Under the pieces are notes generated by a model. The model was given only the letters and a program-made list of their open reading frames with translations, did no database searches and was not told the origin of the DNA. Position numbers and translations under genes: made by a program. A stretch of DNA of 36,346 bases. It comes from Halobacteriales archaeon QS_1_69_70 (GTDB taxonomy: Archaea; Halobacteriota; Halobacteria; Halobacteriales; Haloarculaceae). Shown here one piece after another: positions 8,528 to 19,670 of the stretch; positions within the stretch are counted from its first letter, which is position 1, and each line of letters opens with the position of its first letter. Location: assembly GCA_003021005.1 (NCBI GenBank), contig PXRI01000025.1, positions 1-36,346 on the forward strand. The letters are read 5' to 3'.

Positions 8528-8905
8528 ATGTCCACGCCCACCGACGGTTCGGTAGACCGGAGCGACCCCGACTACGTCGTCTGCTCCGACTGCGAGGCGA
8601 AGGCCGCCACCTCCTGGTCGTTCTGCCGGAACTGCGAGGCCTCCCTGGACGACGCCCTGCCGCCCGGCGAGGCCGACTTCGTGGACGACGACCTGCCGGC
8701 TTTCGACGGGGCGGACGGCTGCCTGAAGTGCGGCCACGGATCGGCGACCATCGACAGCGTCGCGACGACCGGCGACGGCCTCTCGCGGCTCTTCGACCTC
8801 CAGAACCGGTCGTTCGAGGTCGTCGTATGCGACCGCTGCGGCTACACGGAGTTCTACCGGGCCCCGAAACGGGACGACATCCTCCTGGACCTCTTCTTCG
8901 GGTAA
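8528..8905 (+). CDS. Zn-ribbon protein, nucleic-acid-binding type (DUF2082-like)
   Basis: A 125-residue soluble protein with two cysteine pairs near the N-terminus (CSDCEAKAATSWSFCRNC) forming one zinc ribbon. A second ribbon at the C-terminus is made by CLKCG and CDRCGYTEFYR. The C-terminal half matches the DUF2082/Zn_ribbon_8 pattern, where a CxxCG knuckle is followed by ...VVxCxxCGYTExY. The linker is acidic. Relatives are predicted nucleic-acid-binding proteins of unknown role. The ATG at 8528 is preferred to the out-of-frame ATG at 8524 because only 8528 opens the long frame. It is transcribed divergently from the GTPBP gene. Confidence 0.85.
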   Translation: MSTPTDGSVDRSDPDYVVCSDCEAKAATSWSFCRNCEASLDDALPPGEADFVDDDLPAFDGADGCLKCGHGSATIDSVATTGDGLSRLFDLQNRSFEVVVCDRCGYTEFYRAPKRDDILLDLFFG

Positions 8906-8919
8906 CAGTCGCCCGCCGG

Positions 8920-9600
8920 TCAGGCCGCCGACCGGACGTGCTCTACCGCCTCGAGGAAGCCGTCGGCGAAGGGTGCGTCGGTCACCTCGTCGGCGGCCGC
9001 CCGGGCGGCGTCGTCGGCGTTCGCCACGGCGTAGGAGCGGCCGACCGCCTCGAACAGCGCGGCGTCGTTCTCGGAATCGCCGACTGCAACGAACTCCCCG
9101 GGCGACCGGTCGAGGAGGTGGGCGGCCGACCGGAGCCCGGAGGCCTTGTCGACGTCGGTGGCCGTAACGTGGTAGGCGTAGCCGGTGTCAACGACCTGCA
9201 TGCCGTGGTCGGCGGCGATACGCTCCAATAGCTCCAGGGGTTGCTCGCGGGACACGGCGAGTTCGGTCTCCCGCCAGCGGTTCACCGGGTCCACCGCGCC
9301 CCACCCGAGGTCCTGGCCCGACTCGCGGTAGGCCTCGCCGACGGCCCGGGCGGCCTCGGGGTCGCCGTCGTGGACGAGTTCGTCAGCCGCGTCGACGTAG
9401 ACGACGCCGCCGTTCTCGGCGACGACGTTCGAGGGGATGCCGAGGAACGCACAGAGCGCGACCGGATAGGGGAACGCCTTCCCGGTGGCGACGATGACCG
9501 GCGCGTCCCAGTCGCGGAGCGGGTCGATCACGCGGGGGTCGATGGACGTGTCGGGACGGGTCAGGGTGCCGTCGATGTCGACGGCGAGCGGCGGGACCAT
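8920..9600 (-). CDS. pgp: Phosphoglycolate phosphatase, HAD-IIB (TA0175 type)
   Basis: A complete 226-residue HAD-superfamily enzyme. Motif I is DIDGT (Asp8 nucleophile and Asp10 acid/base), motif II is IVATGK near 36-41, and motif IV is GDSENDAALFE. The middle holds a type IIB cap containing GIPSNVVAENGG and the conserved lysine in VDKASGL. Length and motifs fit the archaeal TA0175-like phosphoglycolate phosphatases, which convert 2-phosphoglycolate to glycolate in the cytosol. Specificity within the sucrose-phosphatase-like Cof family is hard to assign without a tree, so the substrate is moderately certain. The gene ends 15 nt from the convergent Zn-ribbon gene and is divergent from the MBL hydrolase. 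Confidence 0.87.
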   Translation of the reverse strand: MVPPLAVDIDGTLTRPDTSIDPRVIDPLRDWDAPVIVATGKAFPYPVALCAFLGIPSNVVAENGGVVYVDAADELVHDGDPEAARAVGEAYRESGQDLGWGAVDPVNRWRETELAVSREQPLELLERIAADHGMQVVDTGYAYHVTATDVDKASGLRSAAHLLDRSPGEFVAVGDSENDAALFEAVGRSYAVANADDAARAAADEVTDAPFADGFLEAVEHVRSAA

Positions 9601-9655
9601 GCCCGAGGGTCGTCCGCCGCAGGTATCAAGCCCGGTGGCCGCCTACTGCCACCCG

Positions 9656-10549
9656 ATGACGGTCTCGCAGGCGGTCGGCGACGTCCACGCCGTCGACCCG
9701 GCCCTGCTCGGGACGCCGGGTGCGCTCACGCTGTACGTCGTCGACGCCCCCGAGCCGGCGGTGGTCGACACCGGGTCGGCGAACTCGCCGCCGGAGATCT
9801 ACGACGCGCTCGACAGGCTCGGCATCGACCGCACCGACGTCGCCCACGTCCTCGTCTCGCACGTCCACCTGGACCACGCGGGCGGCGCCGGCCACCTGGC
9901 CGAGGAACTCCCGAACGCCACGTTCTACGTCCACGAGGACGGCCTGGCGTACCTCACGGACGCCGCCGCGCTGTCCCGGTTGAAGCGCAGCGTCGACCGG
10001 GCGATGGGCGTCGAGGACGCCTACGGCCACCCGAAGCTCGTTCCCGAGGGACGTTGCAGCGTCGTCACCGGCGGCGAGCGGGTCGACCTCGGCGACCGCG
10101 AGCTGGAACTACTCGACGCCCCGGGGCATGCGCCACACCACTACGCCGCCTACGACCCCGCGACGGAGGGCCTGTTCTCAATCGACGCCGCCGGCATGCA
10201 CCTGGCCGGCGAGATGCGACCGACGACGCCCCCGCCTGGCTTCGACCTCGAGGCGAACGTCGAGACGGTGCGGCGGCTGCGGGCCCTCGAGCCCGCCGTG
10301 AACTTCTACGGGCACGTCGGGCCGGGCGGCGAGGACGCCGTCGGGGAGCTGGACCGCTACGAGGCGATGTTGCCGGAGTGGGTCGAGCGTGTCGATGGGC
10401 TCCGGGCGGAGTTCGGTCAGGACGTGGAGGCCATCGTCGACGCGCTGGACCCGGGGTGGCATAGTCCGACCGTCCAACGGGACGTCGCCGGCGTCTTGGA
10501 CTATCTCAGTGACGACGAGGGCGAAAGCGAGCCGCGAGGCCGAGCGTAG
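9656..10549 (+). CDS. MBL-fold metallo-hydrolase
   Basis: A 297-residue protein from the ATG at 9656; an upstream in-frame start at 9485 would run antisense through the pgp gene and is rejected. The metal-binding motif HxHxDH is HVHLDH at 69-74. VVDTGSAN near 37-43 gives the upstream Asp, and GHAPHHYA the next His. The second half is the helical extension seen in a broad prokaryotic glyoxalase-II-like group. The substrate is unknown; hydrolysis of thioesters or phosphoesters is typical of the fold. The last dozen residues (GESEPRGRA) and the stop codon lie within the GC-rich repeat cluster, so the original C-terminus has probably been replaced by repeat sequence. Confidence 0.88.
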   Translation: MTVSQAVGDVHAVDPALLGTPGALTLYVVDAPEPAVVDTGSANSPPEIYDALDRLGIDRTDVAHVLVSHVHLDHAGGAGHLAEELPNATFYVHEDGLAYLTDAAALSRLKRSVDRAMGVEDAYGHPKLVPEGRCSVVTGGERVDLGDRELELLDAPGHAPHHYAAYDPATEGLFSIDAAGMHLAGEMRPTTPPPGFDLEANVETVRRLRALEPAVNFYGHVGPGGEDAVGELDRYEAMLPEWVERVDGLRAEFGQDVEAIVDALDPGWHSPTVQRDVAGVLDYLSDDEGESEPRGRA

Positions 10550-10862
10550 CGAGGCCTCGGTATGAGCGAGCGGGAGGCGCGAGGCGCGACCGGAGGGAGC
10601 GCCTCGGACTGGTGAGCGGCGAACGCAGTGAGCCGCGAGCAGGGAGCGGAGCGACCGACGACACGCGAGCCGCGAGGCCGAGTGACCGAACGCAATGAGG
10701 GAGCGAGTCCTCGAAGCGGAGCGGGACCGCAGGGAGCCGCGCAGCACCCACACCCAAGGGAGCCGCAGAGAGCGAGCCGCGGAGCATCCACACCCCGGGG
10801 AGCCGCAGAGAGCGAGCCGCGGAGCATCCATACCCCGGGGAGCCGCAGAGAGCGAGCCGCGG
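10520..10862. repeat. GC-rich haloarchaeal repeat cluster
   Basis: The stretch is built from recurring blocks such as GAGCGAGCCGCG, GACCGGAGGGAGCGCC and GAACGCAGTGAGCCGCGAGC, in both orientations. Long open frames on both strands here are by-products of this composition and are not called as genes. The remainder of the gap to the CtaA gene (10863-10943) holds no gene; it includes a near-palindrome CAACGGTCGATCGTTG near 10888. Confidence 0.75.
10761..10862. repeat. 40-bp tandem repeat, about 2.5 copies plus a diverged half copy
   Basis: The unit begins AGCCGCAGAGAGCGAGCC and ends CACCCCGGGG. Copies lie at 10761-10800, 10801-10840 (one C-to-T change) and partly at 10841-10862. A diverged partial copy precedes at about 10732-10760. 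Confidence 0.9.
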
Positions 10863-10943
10863 CGTGACCACCGAGCGGAATGCTGACAACGGTCGATCGT
10901 TGGGAGAGCGGCCCCGAGGCGGAGCGGGCCGTGGTCCGCGGGC

Positions 10944-11774
10944 TCAATCGCCGACGGACTCGACGCGGCCGACAGACGGGGTGTGACTGCGGCGGACGGC
11001 CCAGGCGGCCAGCACGAACGCGGCGACGGTGAGCGCGAGGACCACGATCTGGCCCGCGTCGCCGAACGCCCGCCGGGCGGCGACGAGCTGGACCACCACG
11101 ACCGTCGCAGCAAGTCCGGCGGCCGCCGCCACGCGGGTGGCGTCGAGTTCGCGAGCCCACAGCGCACCCGCAGTCAGCGCGGCGAAGGCGCCGAAGCCCG
11201 CCGCGTAGTAGACGAGCTGGACGAGGTTACCGAACGTGACCAGCAGCCGCGGCGTCAAGACCATAAGGATCGGGAGCGCCAGGAGGGCGGCGAGGCCGGC
11301 GCGGCGGACCCGATCCGGGGTGACGGGCGTCTCGGCGGCGTCCGTCCACACCGAGGCGGCCACGAGCAGCCCGAGGATGGCCGCCGCCAGCCCGAAGTGC
11401 AGCGTCAGCACGAGGATGGAGTAGCCGAAGACGAACTCGCGGACCATTACCGTGAACGCGCCGAAGGCCACCTGGACCGGCGTGAAAAGCAGTGCCCCGA
11501 GTGTCGCGTAGCGAACGCGGCGGGCGCGGCCGCCGCGCCAGGCGGCAGCGGTCGTGCCGACGACCAGGAGCCCGGTGACCATCGCCACGAGCCGGTGGAC
11601 CCACTCGATGGCCGACATGAACGTCGCCGGGAACAGCCCGAAGACGGCCCCGTCGCACAGCGGCCACCGGGCCTCGCAGGTGAGGCCGGCGCCGGCGGTC
11701 GCGGTGAGCACCCCGAGGAGGGCGGTGACCGCCGTCGCGACGGTGGTCACGACCACCAACCGGCGGAACTCCAT
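10944..11774 (-). CDS. ctaA: Heme A synthase, CtaA/COX15 family
   Basis: A 276-residue polytopic membrane protein with about eight hydrophobic segments. The first half has the family hallmarks: a Cys33...Cys40 pair in the first loop (CEARWPLC), the heme-ligand His60 in EWVHRLVA, and a further His in LTLHFGLAA. The enzyme oxidises the C8 methyl of heme O to the formyl group of heme A for terminal oxidases. The start at 11774 is chosen because a TATA box (11798-11806) lies 27 nt upstream; an in-frame extension to 11873 would put hydrophilic sequence ahead of the first helix. Odd point: the second half shows no matching histidine pair, unlike the two-fold symmetric bacterial enzyme. Confidence 0.85.
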   Translation of the reverse strand: MEFRRLVVVTTVATAVTALLGVLTATAGAGLTCEARWPLCDGAVFGLFPATFMSAIEWVHRLVAMVTGLLVVGTTAAAWRGGRARRVRYATLGALLFTPVQVAFGAFTVMVREFVFGYSILVLTLHFGLAAAILGLLVAASVWTDAAETPVTPDRVRRAGLAALLALPILMVLTPRLLVTFGNLVQLVYYAAGFGAFAALTAGALWARELDATRVAAAAGLAATVVVVQLVAARRAFGDAGQIVVLALTVAAFVLAAWAVRRSHTPSVGRVESVGD

Positions 11775-11797
11775 GGCGACCGGTCGGTCCCACGGGA

Positions 11798-11806
11798 GTT
11801 TATACC
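11798..11806 (-). promoter_or_regulatory. TATA-like box for ctaA
   Basis: On the minus strand GGTATAAAC lies about 27 nt before the ATG at 11774; it fixes the start. Confidence 0.55.
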
Positions 11807-12033
11807 CCGCGGAAGCGGGCGACGCGCCTGGCTGCCGGCCGGCGTCGGTCGCGGGCCGGCGGCAGGACCCCATCAGTACGAGGAAGCCGCCGACGATGCG
11901 GAGCGCGCCGACCGCGCCACGCCCCCTTCCGATCCATTAGCCGTCCGGTGCTCGAGGCCGAATCGAGATGCAGCCCCAGCATCGAGTCGGCGACGGTCCA
12001 CGCCCGGCGGAGGGGACGGGCGTGCCGTTGGGT

Positions 12034-12041
12034 AGCTTTTT
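12034..12041 (+). promoter_or_regulatory. TATA-like box for the malic enzyme
   Basis: AGCTTTTT is centred about 28 nt before the ATG at 12066. The rest of the gap from 11775 shows no gene. Confidence 0.5.
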
Positions 12042-12065
12042 GGGGGCGCTGGACGGACCCGTCGT

Positions 12066-14321
<2,256 letters not shown>

Positions 14322-14476
14322 CCGTATCTGTCACTCGAACGAGGGCTCGGGTGGCGGTTCGTGGGCTCAGATACCCGAGTGGCACCGCTGGCGCAGGCCT
14401 CCGATGCCGTGTATGGCCGGGCGGGGCCCGTTCTGCTGTCGAAACGTTGATGCTGGGGAGCCTCGACGACGGGAAC

Positions 14477-15310
14477 ATGGTTCGTAACGACACGGTCGAC
14501 CGCCGCTCGTATCTCCGGGCGGTCGCTGCCGGCGGCGTCGCCGTCGGCCTGGCCGGGTGCAACGGGAACGGGAACGGCGAGGGCGGCGTCGAGGTCGCCT
14601 TCGAGATCGAGACCGGTGAGGAGTACGGGTTCGGCGTCCGAGAGGGCGAAAGCGACCTCCAGGGAGCGCTCGACGACGGCCTCCAGGCCGCCCGGCAGGA
14701 CGACGTCTACAGCGACCTCATCGAGGAGTACTTCGGCAACGGCGACGACGCCGGCGACGTCACCGAGGGCGCCGACGGCGGTACCGGCGCCGGCACCATC
14801 ACGCCCGGAACTGCACCCGGCTTCGCGCCGTTCGAGTTCAAGGAAGGTGGCGAACTCACCGGGTTCGACGTCGAACTCACGGAGGCCATCGTCGCCCGGA
14901 CCGACTACGAGTTCGGCGGCTTCGAGGAGTTCGAGTTCGACAGTCTCATCCCGGCGCTGCAGGACGGAAACATCGACATGATCGCCGCCGCGATGACCAT
15001 CACGGACGACCGCGACGAGCAGATCGACTTCTCGAACGCCTACTACGAGGCCAACCAGGCGGTTCTGGTCAGCTCCAGCTCCGACATCGATCCGTCCGGC
15101 CGCGAAGACCTCGAAGGTCGGGTCGTCGGCGCCCAGAGCGGCACGACCGGCGAGGGCGAGGTCGACAAGCTGATCGAGGACGGCATCATCTCCGAGGACG
15201 ACAAGCGGATCTACGACAACTACGAACTCGCGGTCAACGACCTCGAGAGCGGGAACGTCGACGCCGTCATCATAGACGTCCCGGTGGCGGAGAACTTCGC
15301 CGAGCGGTAG
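14477..15310 (+). CDS. Polar amino-acid ABC transporter binding lipoprotein, circularly permuted
   Basis: A 277-residue Tat lipoprotein: [20 protein letters not shown] gives the twin arginines and lipobox Cys28. The fold is the SBP_bac_3 (GlnH-like) family, but the segment order is changed. Residues 38-87 ([20 protein letters not shown] through IEEYFG) are the strand, hinge and final helices that normally close the protein. After a Gly/Asp/Thr-rich linker (88-106), residue 107 onward is the usual mature N-terminus ([20 protein letters not shown]), then [31 protein letters not shown], and [17 protein letters not shown] at the very end. The stop comes exactly where the moved segment normally starts. 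All parts are present once, so the protein may fold. The start at 14477 places the Tat motif at the N-terminus. It is the first gene of the importer operon. Confidence 0.9.
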   Translation: MVRNDTVDRRSYLRAVAAGGVAVGLAGCNGNGNGEGGVEVAFEIETGEEYGFGVREGESDLQGALDDGLQAARQDDVYSDLIEEYFGNGDDAGDVTEGADGGTGAGTITPGTAPGFAPFEFKEGGELTGFDVELTEAIVARTDYEFGGFEEFEFDSLIPALQDGNIDMIAAAMTITDDRDEQIDFSNAYYEANQAVLVSSSSDIDPSGREDLEGRVVGAQSGTTGEGEVDKLIEDGIISEDDKRIYDNYELAVNDLESGNVDAVIIDVPVAENFAER

Positions 15311-15320
15311 TCCCCGATCG

Positions 15321-16058
15321 ATGGATATCCTCCCGCTGCAGGCCGGCGACTGGGCGTTCGTCGGGACGAACTGGTGGATCCTTATGCAGGGCCTCTACGT
15401 GACGGTGCTTCTCACCGTCGGGAGCCTCCTGTTGGGTTTTCTGGCCGGCTTCCCGGGCGGTGCCATCGAGGTGTATGGCCGGGGACCGCTCCGGTCGGTC
15501 GTCCGCGGCGTCGGCGTCCTCCTGCGGGGAACCCCCATCGTCGTGCTCATCGTGCTGTTCTTCTTCGGCGTACAGTGGCCCGACATCGGCGCGGTGCCGC
15601 TCGGCGGCTTGCTGCCGTTACCCGCCTTCGAGATCAACGGCCAGGCGTTGCTCGCCTCGACCGCCGCCCTCGGGCTCCGGAGCGCGGCCTACCAGTCGCA
15701 GGTGTTCCGGGGCGCCATTCGGAGCATCGACGAGGGCCAGCTCGAGGCCGCCCGGTCGGTCGGGCTGTCGAAGCTCGAGGCGGTCCGCCACGTCGTGGTA
15801 CCGCAGGCGCTCCGCCGGTCGATCCCGGGCTTCCAGAACGAGTTCACCATCGTGCTGAAGGACACAAGCATCGCCTTCGCCGTGGGGCTCGCCGAACTGC
15901 TGACCCGCGGGTTCGAGCTGTTCACCCAGCCGGCGGGCCAGACCGCTGTCGTGGAAATCATCCTCACCGTGAGCGCCATCTACTTCGTGTTGACGTTCCT
16001 GACGAACCGGACCCTCGACCGGGTCGAGAACCGCTTTGCGATTCCGACGGGGGAATAG
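15321..16058 (+). CDS. Amino-acid ABC transporter permease (HisM/GlnP type)
   Basis: A 245-residue membrane protein, 10 nt after the binding-protein gene. About five hydrophobic helices are visible, beginning with [24 protein letters not shown]. The HisM-family sequence [19 protein letters not shown] and the ATPase-contacting EAA loop ([20 protein letters not shown]) are present. It forms part of the transmembrane channel of the importer, probably pairing with the permease at 16789 as a heterodimer. No frameshift or missing motif is seen. Confidence 0.93.
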   Translation: MDILPLQAGDWAFVGTNWWILMQGLYVTVLLTVGSLLLGFLAGFPGGAIEVYGRGPLRSVVRGVGVLLRGTPIVVLIVLFFFGVQWPDIGAVPLGGLLPLPAFEINGQALLASTAALGLRSAAYQSQVFRGAIRSIDEGQLEAARSVGLSKLEAVRHVVVPQALRRSIPGFQNEFTIVLKDTSIAFAVGLAELLTRGFELFTQPAGQTAVVEIILTVSAIYFVLTFLTNRTLDRVENRFAIPTGE

Positions 16059-16063
16059 AGCTG

Positions 16064-16792
16064 ATGGCGAGACTGCTCGAGTTCGACGACGTCCACCAGG
16101 CCTTTGGCGACGAGAACGTGCTCCGCGGCATCAGCTTCGGGATGGACCGCACCGACGTCGAGGTCGTCATCGGCCCGAGCGGCAGCGGGAAGTCCACCCT
16201 CCTGCGGTGCGTCAACCGCCTGACCGAGTTCGACGCCGGCGACATCCGCTTGAACGGCGAGTCCGTCACGGCGATGGACGTCGACGCCCTCCGGCGCCGC
16301 GTCGGGATGGTCTTCCAGGGGTTCAACCTGTTCGCCCACCGGACCGGCCGCGGGAACGTCACGCTCGGGCTCACGGAGGTCCGGGACATCCCGAGTGGCG
16401 AGGCTCGCCGGATCGCGGACGAGAACCTGGCCCGCGTCGGGCTCTCGGGGCAGGCCGACTCCTACCCGGCGGAGCTGTCCGGCGGGCAGAAACAGCGGGT
16501 CGGCATCGCTCGGGCCCTCGCGATGGAGCCGGAGCTTTTGCTGTTCGACGAGCCGACGAGCGCCCTGGACCCCGAACTCATCGGGGAGGTCCTCGAAGTG
16601 ATGCGGGATCTCGCCGAGGAGGGCATGACGATGCTCGTGGTCAGCCACGAGATGGGCTTTGCCCGGTCGGTGGCCGACACCGTCACCTTCCTTGACGACG
16701 GCATCGTCGCCGAGCGCGGCCCGCCCGAACAGCTGTTCGAGCACCCGGAGCGGGACCGGACGCGGGAGTTTCTGGGCGAACTCGACACATGA
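16064..16792 (+). CDS. Amino-acid ABC transporter ATP-binding protein (GlnQ type)
   Basis: A complete 242-residue ATPase. Walker A is GPSGSGKST (38-46), the Q-loop is VFQGFNLF, the signature is LSGGQKQR, Walker B with the D-loop is [14 protein letters not shown], and the switch histidine is in VVSHEMGFA. The Q-loop reads FQGFNLF rather than the more common FQxFNLFPH. Two ATPase copies would drive the two permeases. The ATG at 16064 is 5 nt after the upstream stop, and the 3' end overlaps the next permease by 4 nt, so translation is probably coupled. Confidence 0.95.
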   Translation: MARLLEFDDVHQAFGDENVLRGISFGMDRTDVEVVIGPSGSGKSTLLRCVNRLTEFDAGDIRLNGESVTAMDVDALRRRVGMVFQGFNLFAHRTGRGNVTLGLTEVRDIPSGEARRIADENLARVGLSGQADSYPAELSGGQKQRVGIARALAMEPELLLFDEPTSALDPELIGEVLEVMRDLAEEGMTMLVVSHEMGFARSVADTVTFLDDGIVAERGPPEQLFEHPERDRTREFLGELDT

Positions 16793-17766
16793 CCGACCGG
16801 CGCGGTCGCGGCGTCGACGTCGGCGACCTCCCGGGCGCCCGACGGCTGGTGCTGGTCGGCGTCGGCGTCCTCTTCTGGGGCTGGCTGCTGGCCAGGTGGC
16901 TCCACGACTGGGTCCTCGCCCCCGACGTCAACACCAGCGACCGCGAGCCGTTCGTCCCGCCCGCGAGGCTCGAAGCCGTCGCCGAGCAGCTCCACGACCT
17001 CGCCGCCGGGGCCGGCGCCGCCGCCGGCCTGCTGGAGTGGCTCGCCGGCGGCGTCGAGTTCGCCGCCTTCGGCGTCGACTCGATGCCCGCGCTGGCCGCG
17101 GGCGCCTGGATCACGGTGTATCTCACCGTGCTCTCGATCCTCCTCGGCCTCATGATCGCCATCCCGCTCGCCGTCGCCCGCACCTACGGCGGGCCGGTGC
17201 TCCGGTGGATCGCCTTGTCGTACACGGAACTGATCCGCGGGACCCCGCTGCTCGCCCAGCTTTTCGTCCTCTACTTCGGGCTACCGACCACGCGGTACAT
17301 TCGCGAGTTCCACGGCGTCGGCGAGGGGTTTGTCCCCTACGCCGCCATCTGGGTCGCGGTCATCGGCTTCACCATCAACAGCAGCGCCTACCAGGCCGAG
17401 TACATCCGGTCGGCGCTACAGTCGGTCGATCCAGGCCAACTGGTGGCCGCCCGGTCGGTCGGCCTCTCACGGCTGGAGGGCATCCGATACGTCGTCCTCC
17501 CGCAGGGGCTCCGCTACGCGATACCCGGATGGACGAACGAACTCGTCTACCTGGTAAAGTACTCCTCGCTCGCGGCGTTCATCACCGTCCCGGAGCTGTT
17601 CCGCGCCGCGCGGAACATCGGTTCGGACACGTTCCGCGTCCTCGATATCTACCTCGTGGCCGCGCTGTTCTACCTGGCGCTCGTCCTGACGCTATCGGTG
17701 GCGATGAGCCGCTTCGAGGCGGCCGTCGCCATCCCCGGCGTCGGGAGCGCGAGCGAACGGGACTGA
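16789..17766 (+). CDS. Amino-acid ABC transporter permease, second subunit
   Basis: A 325-residue membrane protein overlapping the ATPase stop by ATGA. It is longer than its partner because of an N-terminal hydrophobic helix ([19 protein letters not shown]) and an external region of about 60 residues before the permease core. The core has [39 protein letters not shown] and the EAA loop [20 protein letters not shown]. Paired with the 15321 permease it makes the two-permease channel typical of glutamine or general polar amino-acid importers. It is the last gene of the operon. Confidence 0.93.
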   Translation: MTDRRGRGVDVGDLPGARRLVLVGVGVLFWGWLLARWLHDWVLAPDVNTSDREPFVPPARLEAVAEQLHDLAAGAGAAAGLLEWLAGGVEFAAFGVDSMPALAAGAWITVYLTVLSILLGLMIAIPLAVARTYGGPVLRWIALSYTELIRGTPLLAQLFVLYFGLPTTRYIREFHGVGEGFVPYAAIWVAVIGFTINSSAYQAEYIRSALQSVDPGQLVAARSVGLSRLEGIRYVVLPQGLRYAIPGWTNELVYLVKYSSLAAFITVPELFRAARNIGSDTFRVLDIYLVAALFYLALVLTLSVAMSRFEAAVAIPGVGSASERD

Positions 17767-17857
17767 CGACAGGGCTCGTCGACCCGCGACCGGGCGTCAG
17801 GCCCGCACGCCGTGTAGTTCCCGGCAGGTTCTGTGGGTTTTAACAGTGTGGGAACGA

Positions 17858-19624
17858 ATGTCGCCGCTCATGCCGCTGGAGAACCTGCAGGCAGGGGCGC
17901 TCTCGGTCGTCCCGGCGCTCGTCGCCATCAGCCTCGCGTGGTACACCCGTGACGCGCTCGTCGGCCTGTTCGTCGGCATCGCCACGGCAGGCGTGCTGTA
18001 CGGGGCGTTGCACCCATCGACCGTCGGCGTTCCGCCCGACGTCCTGGCAGTCGGCCCGGCACTGGGGGAGGTCGCCCTCCAGGACGGGTCCGACTCCTGG
18101 ACCGTGTCCCTCGGCGGCGCCCTCGTCGGGGCGGTGTTCGGCCTGACGGTCATCCCGGAGCTGATCGCGACGGCGCCGCTGTTCGACGACGCGTGGTACG
18201 TGGAGAACGTCCTCCTCGCCATCTTCGCGATCGGCGGGATGATCGGGCTGATGATCCGAGCCGGCGCGGTCCAGGGGATCCTCGAGGCGCTCACCAACCG
18301 CGCCGAATCCGCCGACGACGCCGAGAAGGCCGCGTTCCTCGCCGGTATCGCCGTTCATATCGATGACTACTTCAACTGTCTCGTGGTCGGCTCCATGATG
18401 CGCCCACTGACCGACCGGTTCGACGTCTCGCGGGCCAAGCTGGCGTACTACGTCGACAGCGCCGGCTCTCCCGCATCCCGACTGGCCTTCTACTCGACGT
18501 GGGGCGCGGCGATGATCAGCTTCATCGGCGCCGGCCTCGTCCAGGCCGCCAAGCAGGGCCAGTTGCCGAACCACATGAGCGGACTCGTCGCGCAGTCCGG
18601 CGGCGAGCCGATCGCGGTCAAGGCGAAAATCTGGCCGCTGTTCTTCAACACCTTGCTGACGGGCTTTTACTCGTGGATCGCGCTCGTCATCGCCGGACTC
18701 GTCGCCTGGCAGGTGTTCCCCAACATCCTCGAGATGGGCGACGAGGAGGACCGCGCCCGCGCCGGCGAGGGCGTCGTCGGCGAGGACCACGATCCCATGA
18801 TCTCCCGGGAGATGGAGGCCTACGAGATGTACGAGGGCGCCGACCCGGACTGGCGGAACTTCGCCGTCCCCATCGTCACGATGATTACCGTCGGTCTCGG
18901 CGCGATGTTCTGGCGGGGCAGCCCCGTCGTCTACGTGGAGGGAAAGACCGGAACCACCGTGCTGACGCTTTTCGACTGGCTGGGCCTCGCGGGCTATCAG
19001 GTCGTCGTCCCGCCGAGCGGTCCCTGGGCGTTCAATATCGGCGGCGTCCAACTGGGCGTCGCCGCCGTCTCGGCGCTCGCCGTCGCGTTCCTCATGTTCC
19101 GGTTGCAGGGCAACATCCCGTCGAACGCCGACGGGACCGACGCGATGATGCGGGGCTTCAAGGGCATCTTCCTGGCGGCGCTCATTCTCGCGTTCGCGAG
19201 TTCCATTCAGAACGCCGTGACGCTGCTCGGTATCTCCTCGTTCGTCACCAACGTGTTCGGCGGCATCCCGGCCTGGAGCGTGCCGATCACCATGTTCCTG
19301 GTGACGAGTTTCGTCAGCTTCTCGGACGGTTCCTCGTGGGCGACCTACGGCATCATGTTCCCGATCGCCATACCCGTGACTTTCGCCACGGGCGCGAACC
19401 TCATCCTGGTCCTCGGCGCCGTGTTCTCAGGCGGCATCTTCGGCGACCACTCCTCGCCCATCTCCGACACCAGCGTCCTCGCCTCCTCGACGAGCGGGAG
19501 CGACCACATGGTCCACATCCGGACGCAGGTTCCCTACGCGGTCGTGACCGCCGGCCTCGCGGCGGTGTTGTTCCTGGTGACGGCGTTCCTGCTCCCGCAG
19601 GGCTTCGCGGTCATTCCGTACTGA
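17858..19624 (+). CDS. nhaC: Na+/H+ antiporter, NhaC family
   Basis: A 588-residue polytopic membrane protein with about eleven or more hydrophobic segments. Conserved NhaC-family blocks are GIAVHIDDYFNCLVVGSMMR with acidic residues in a helix, YYVDSAGSPASRLAFYSTWG, FSDGSSWATYGIMFPIAIP and IFGDHSSPISDTSVLASS. It would exchange cytosolic Na+ for external H+, a core need for a salt-loving cell. An acidic loop at about 18742-18830 is cytosolic or extracellular. Start choice is uncertain: GTG 17846, ATG 17858 and ATG 17870 are all in frame; a GTTTTAAC box at 17834-17841 lies 20 nt before 17858 and 32 nt before 17870. Confidence 0.9.
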   Translation: MSPLMPLENLQAGALSVVPALVAISLAWYTRDALVGLFVGIATAGVLYGALHPSTVGVPPDVLAVGPALGEVALQDGSDSWTVSLGGALVGAVFGLTVIPELIATAPLFDDAWYVENVLLAIFAIGGMIGLMIRAGAVQGILEALTNRAESADDAEKAAFLAGIAVHIDDYFNCLVVGSMMRPLTDRFDVSRAKLAYYVDSAGSPASRLAFYSTWGAAMISFIGAGLVQAAKQGQLPNHMSGLVAQSGGEPIAVKAKIWPLFFNTLLTGFYSWIALVIAGLVAWQVFPNILEMGDEEDRARAGEGVVGEDHDPMISREMEAYEMYEGADPDWRNFAVPIVTMITVGLGAMFWRGSPVVYVEGKTGTTVLTLFDWLGLAGYQVVVPPSGPWAFNIGGVQLGVAAVSALAVAFLMFRLQGNIPSNADGTDAMMRGFKGIFLAALILAFASSIQNAVTLLGISSFVTNVFGGIPAWSVPITMFLVTSFVSFSDGSSWATYGIMFPIAIPVTFATGANLILVLGAVFSGGIFGDHSSPISDTSVLASSTSGSDHMVHIRTQVPYAVVTAGLAAVLFLVTAFLLPQGFAVIPY

Positions 19625-19670
19625 CGACGTGAATCGGACAGCCACAAGGCGACCGACCCGGGCATCCTGC

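Noticed and set aside
9485..9655. N-terminal extension of the MBL hydrolase
   Set aside because: The extra 57 codons are antisense to the start of the phosphoglycolate phosphatase gene and add no fold element.
10501..11167. Minus-strand frames with repeats such as SLRLPGVWMLRGSLSAAP
   Set aside because: They are translations of the GC-rich tandem repeats and the end of ctaA in another frame; no domain or start signal supports them.
17840..19051. 403-codon minus-strand open frame opposite the NhaC gene
   Set aside because: Arg/Asp/His-rich antisense shadow; the plus strand has NhaC family motifs throughout.
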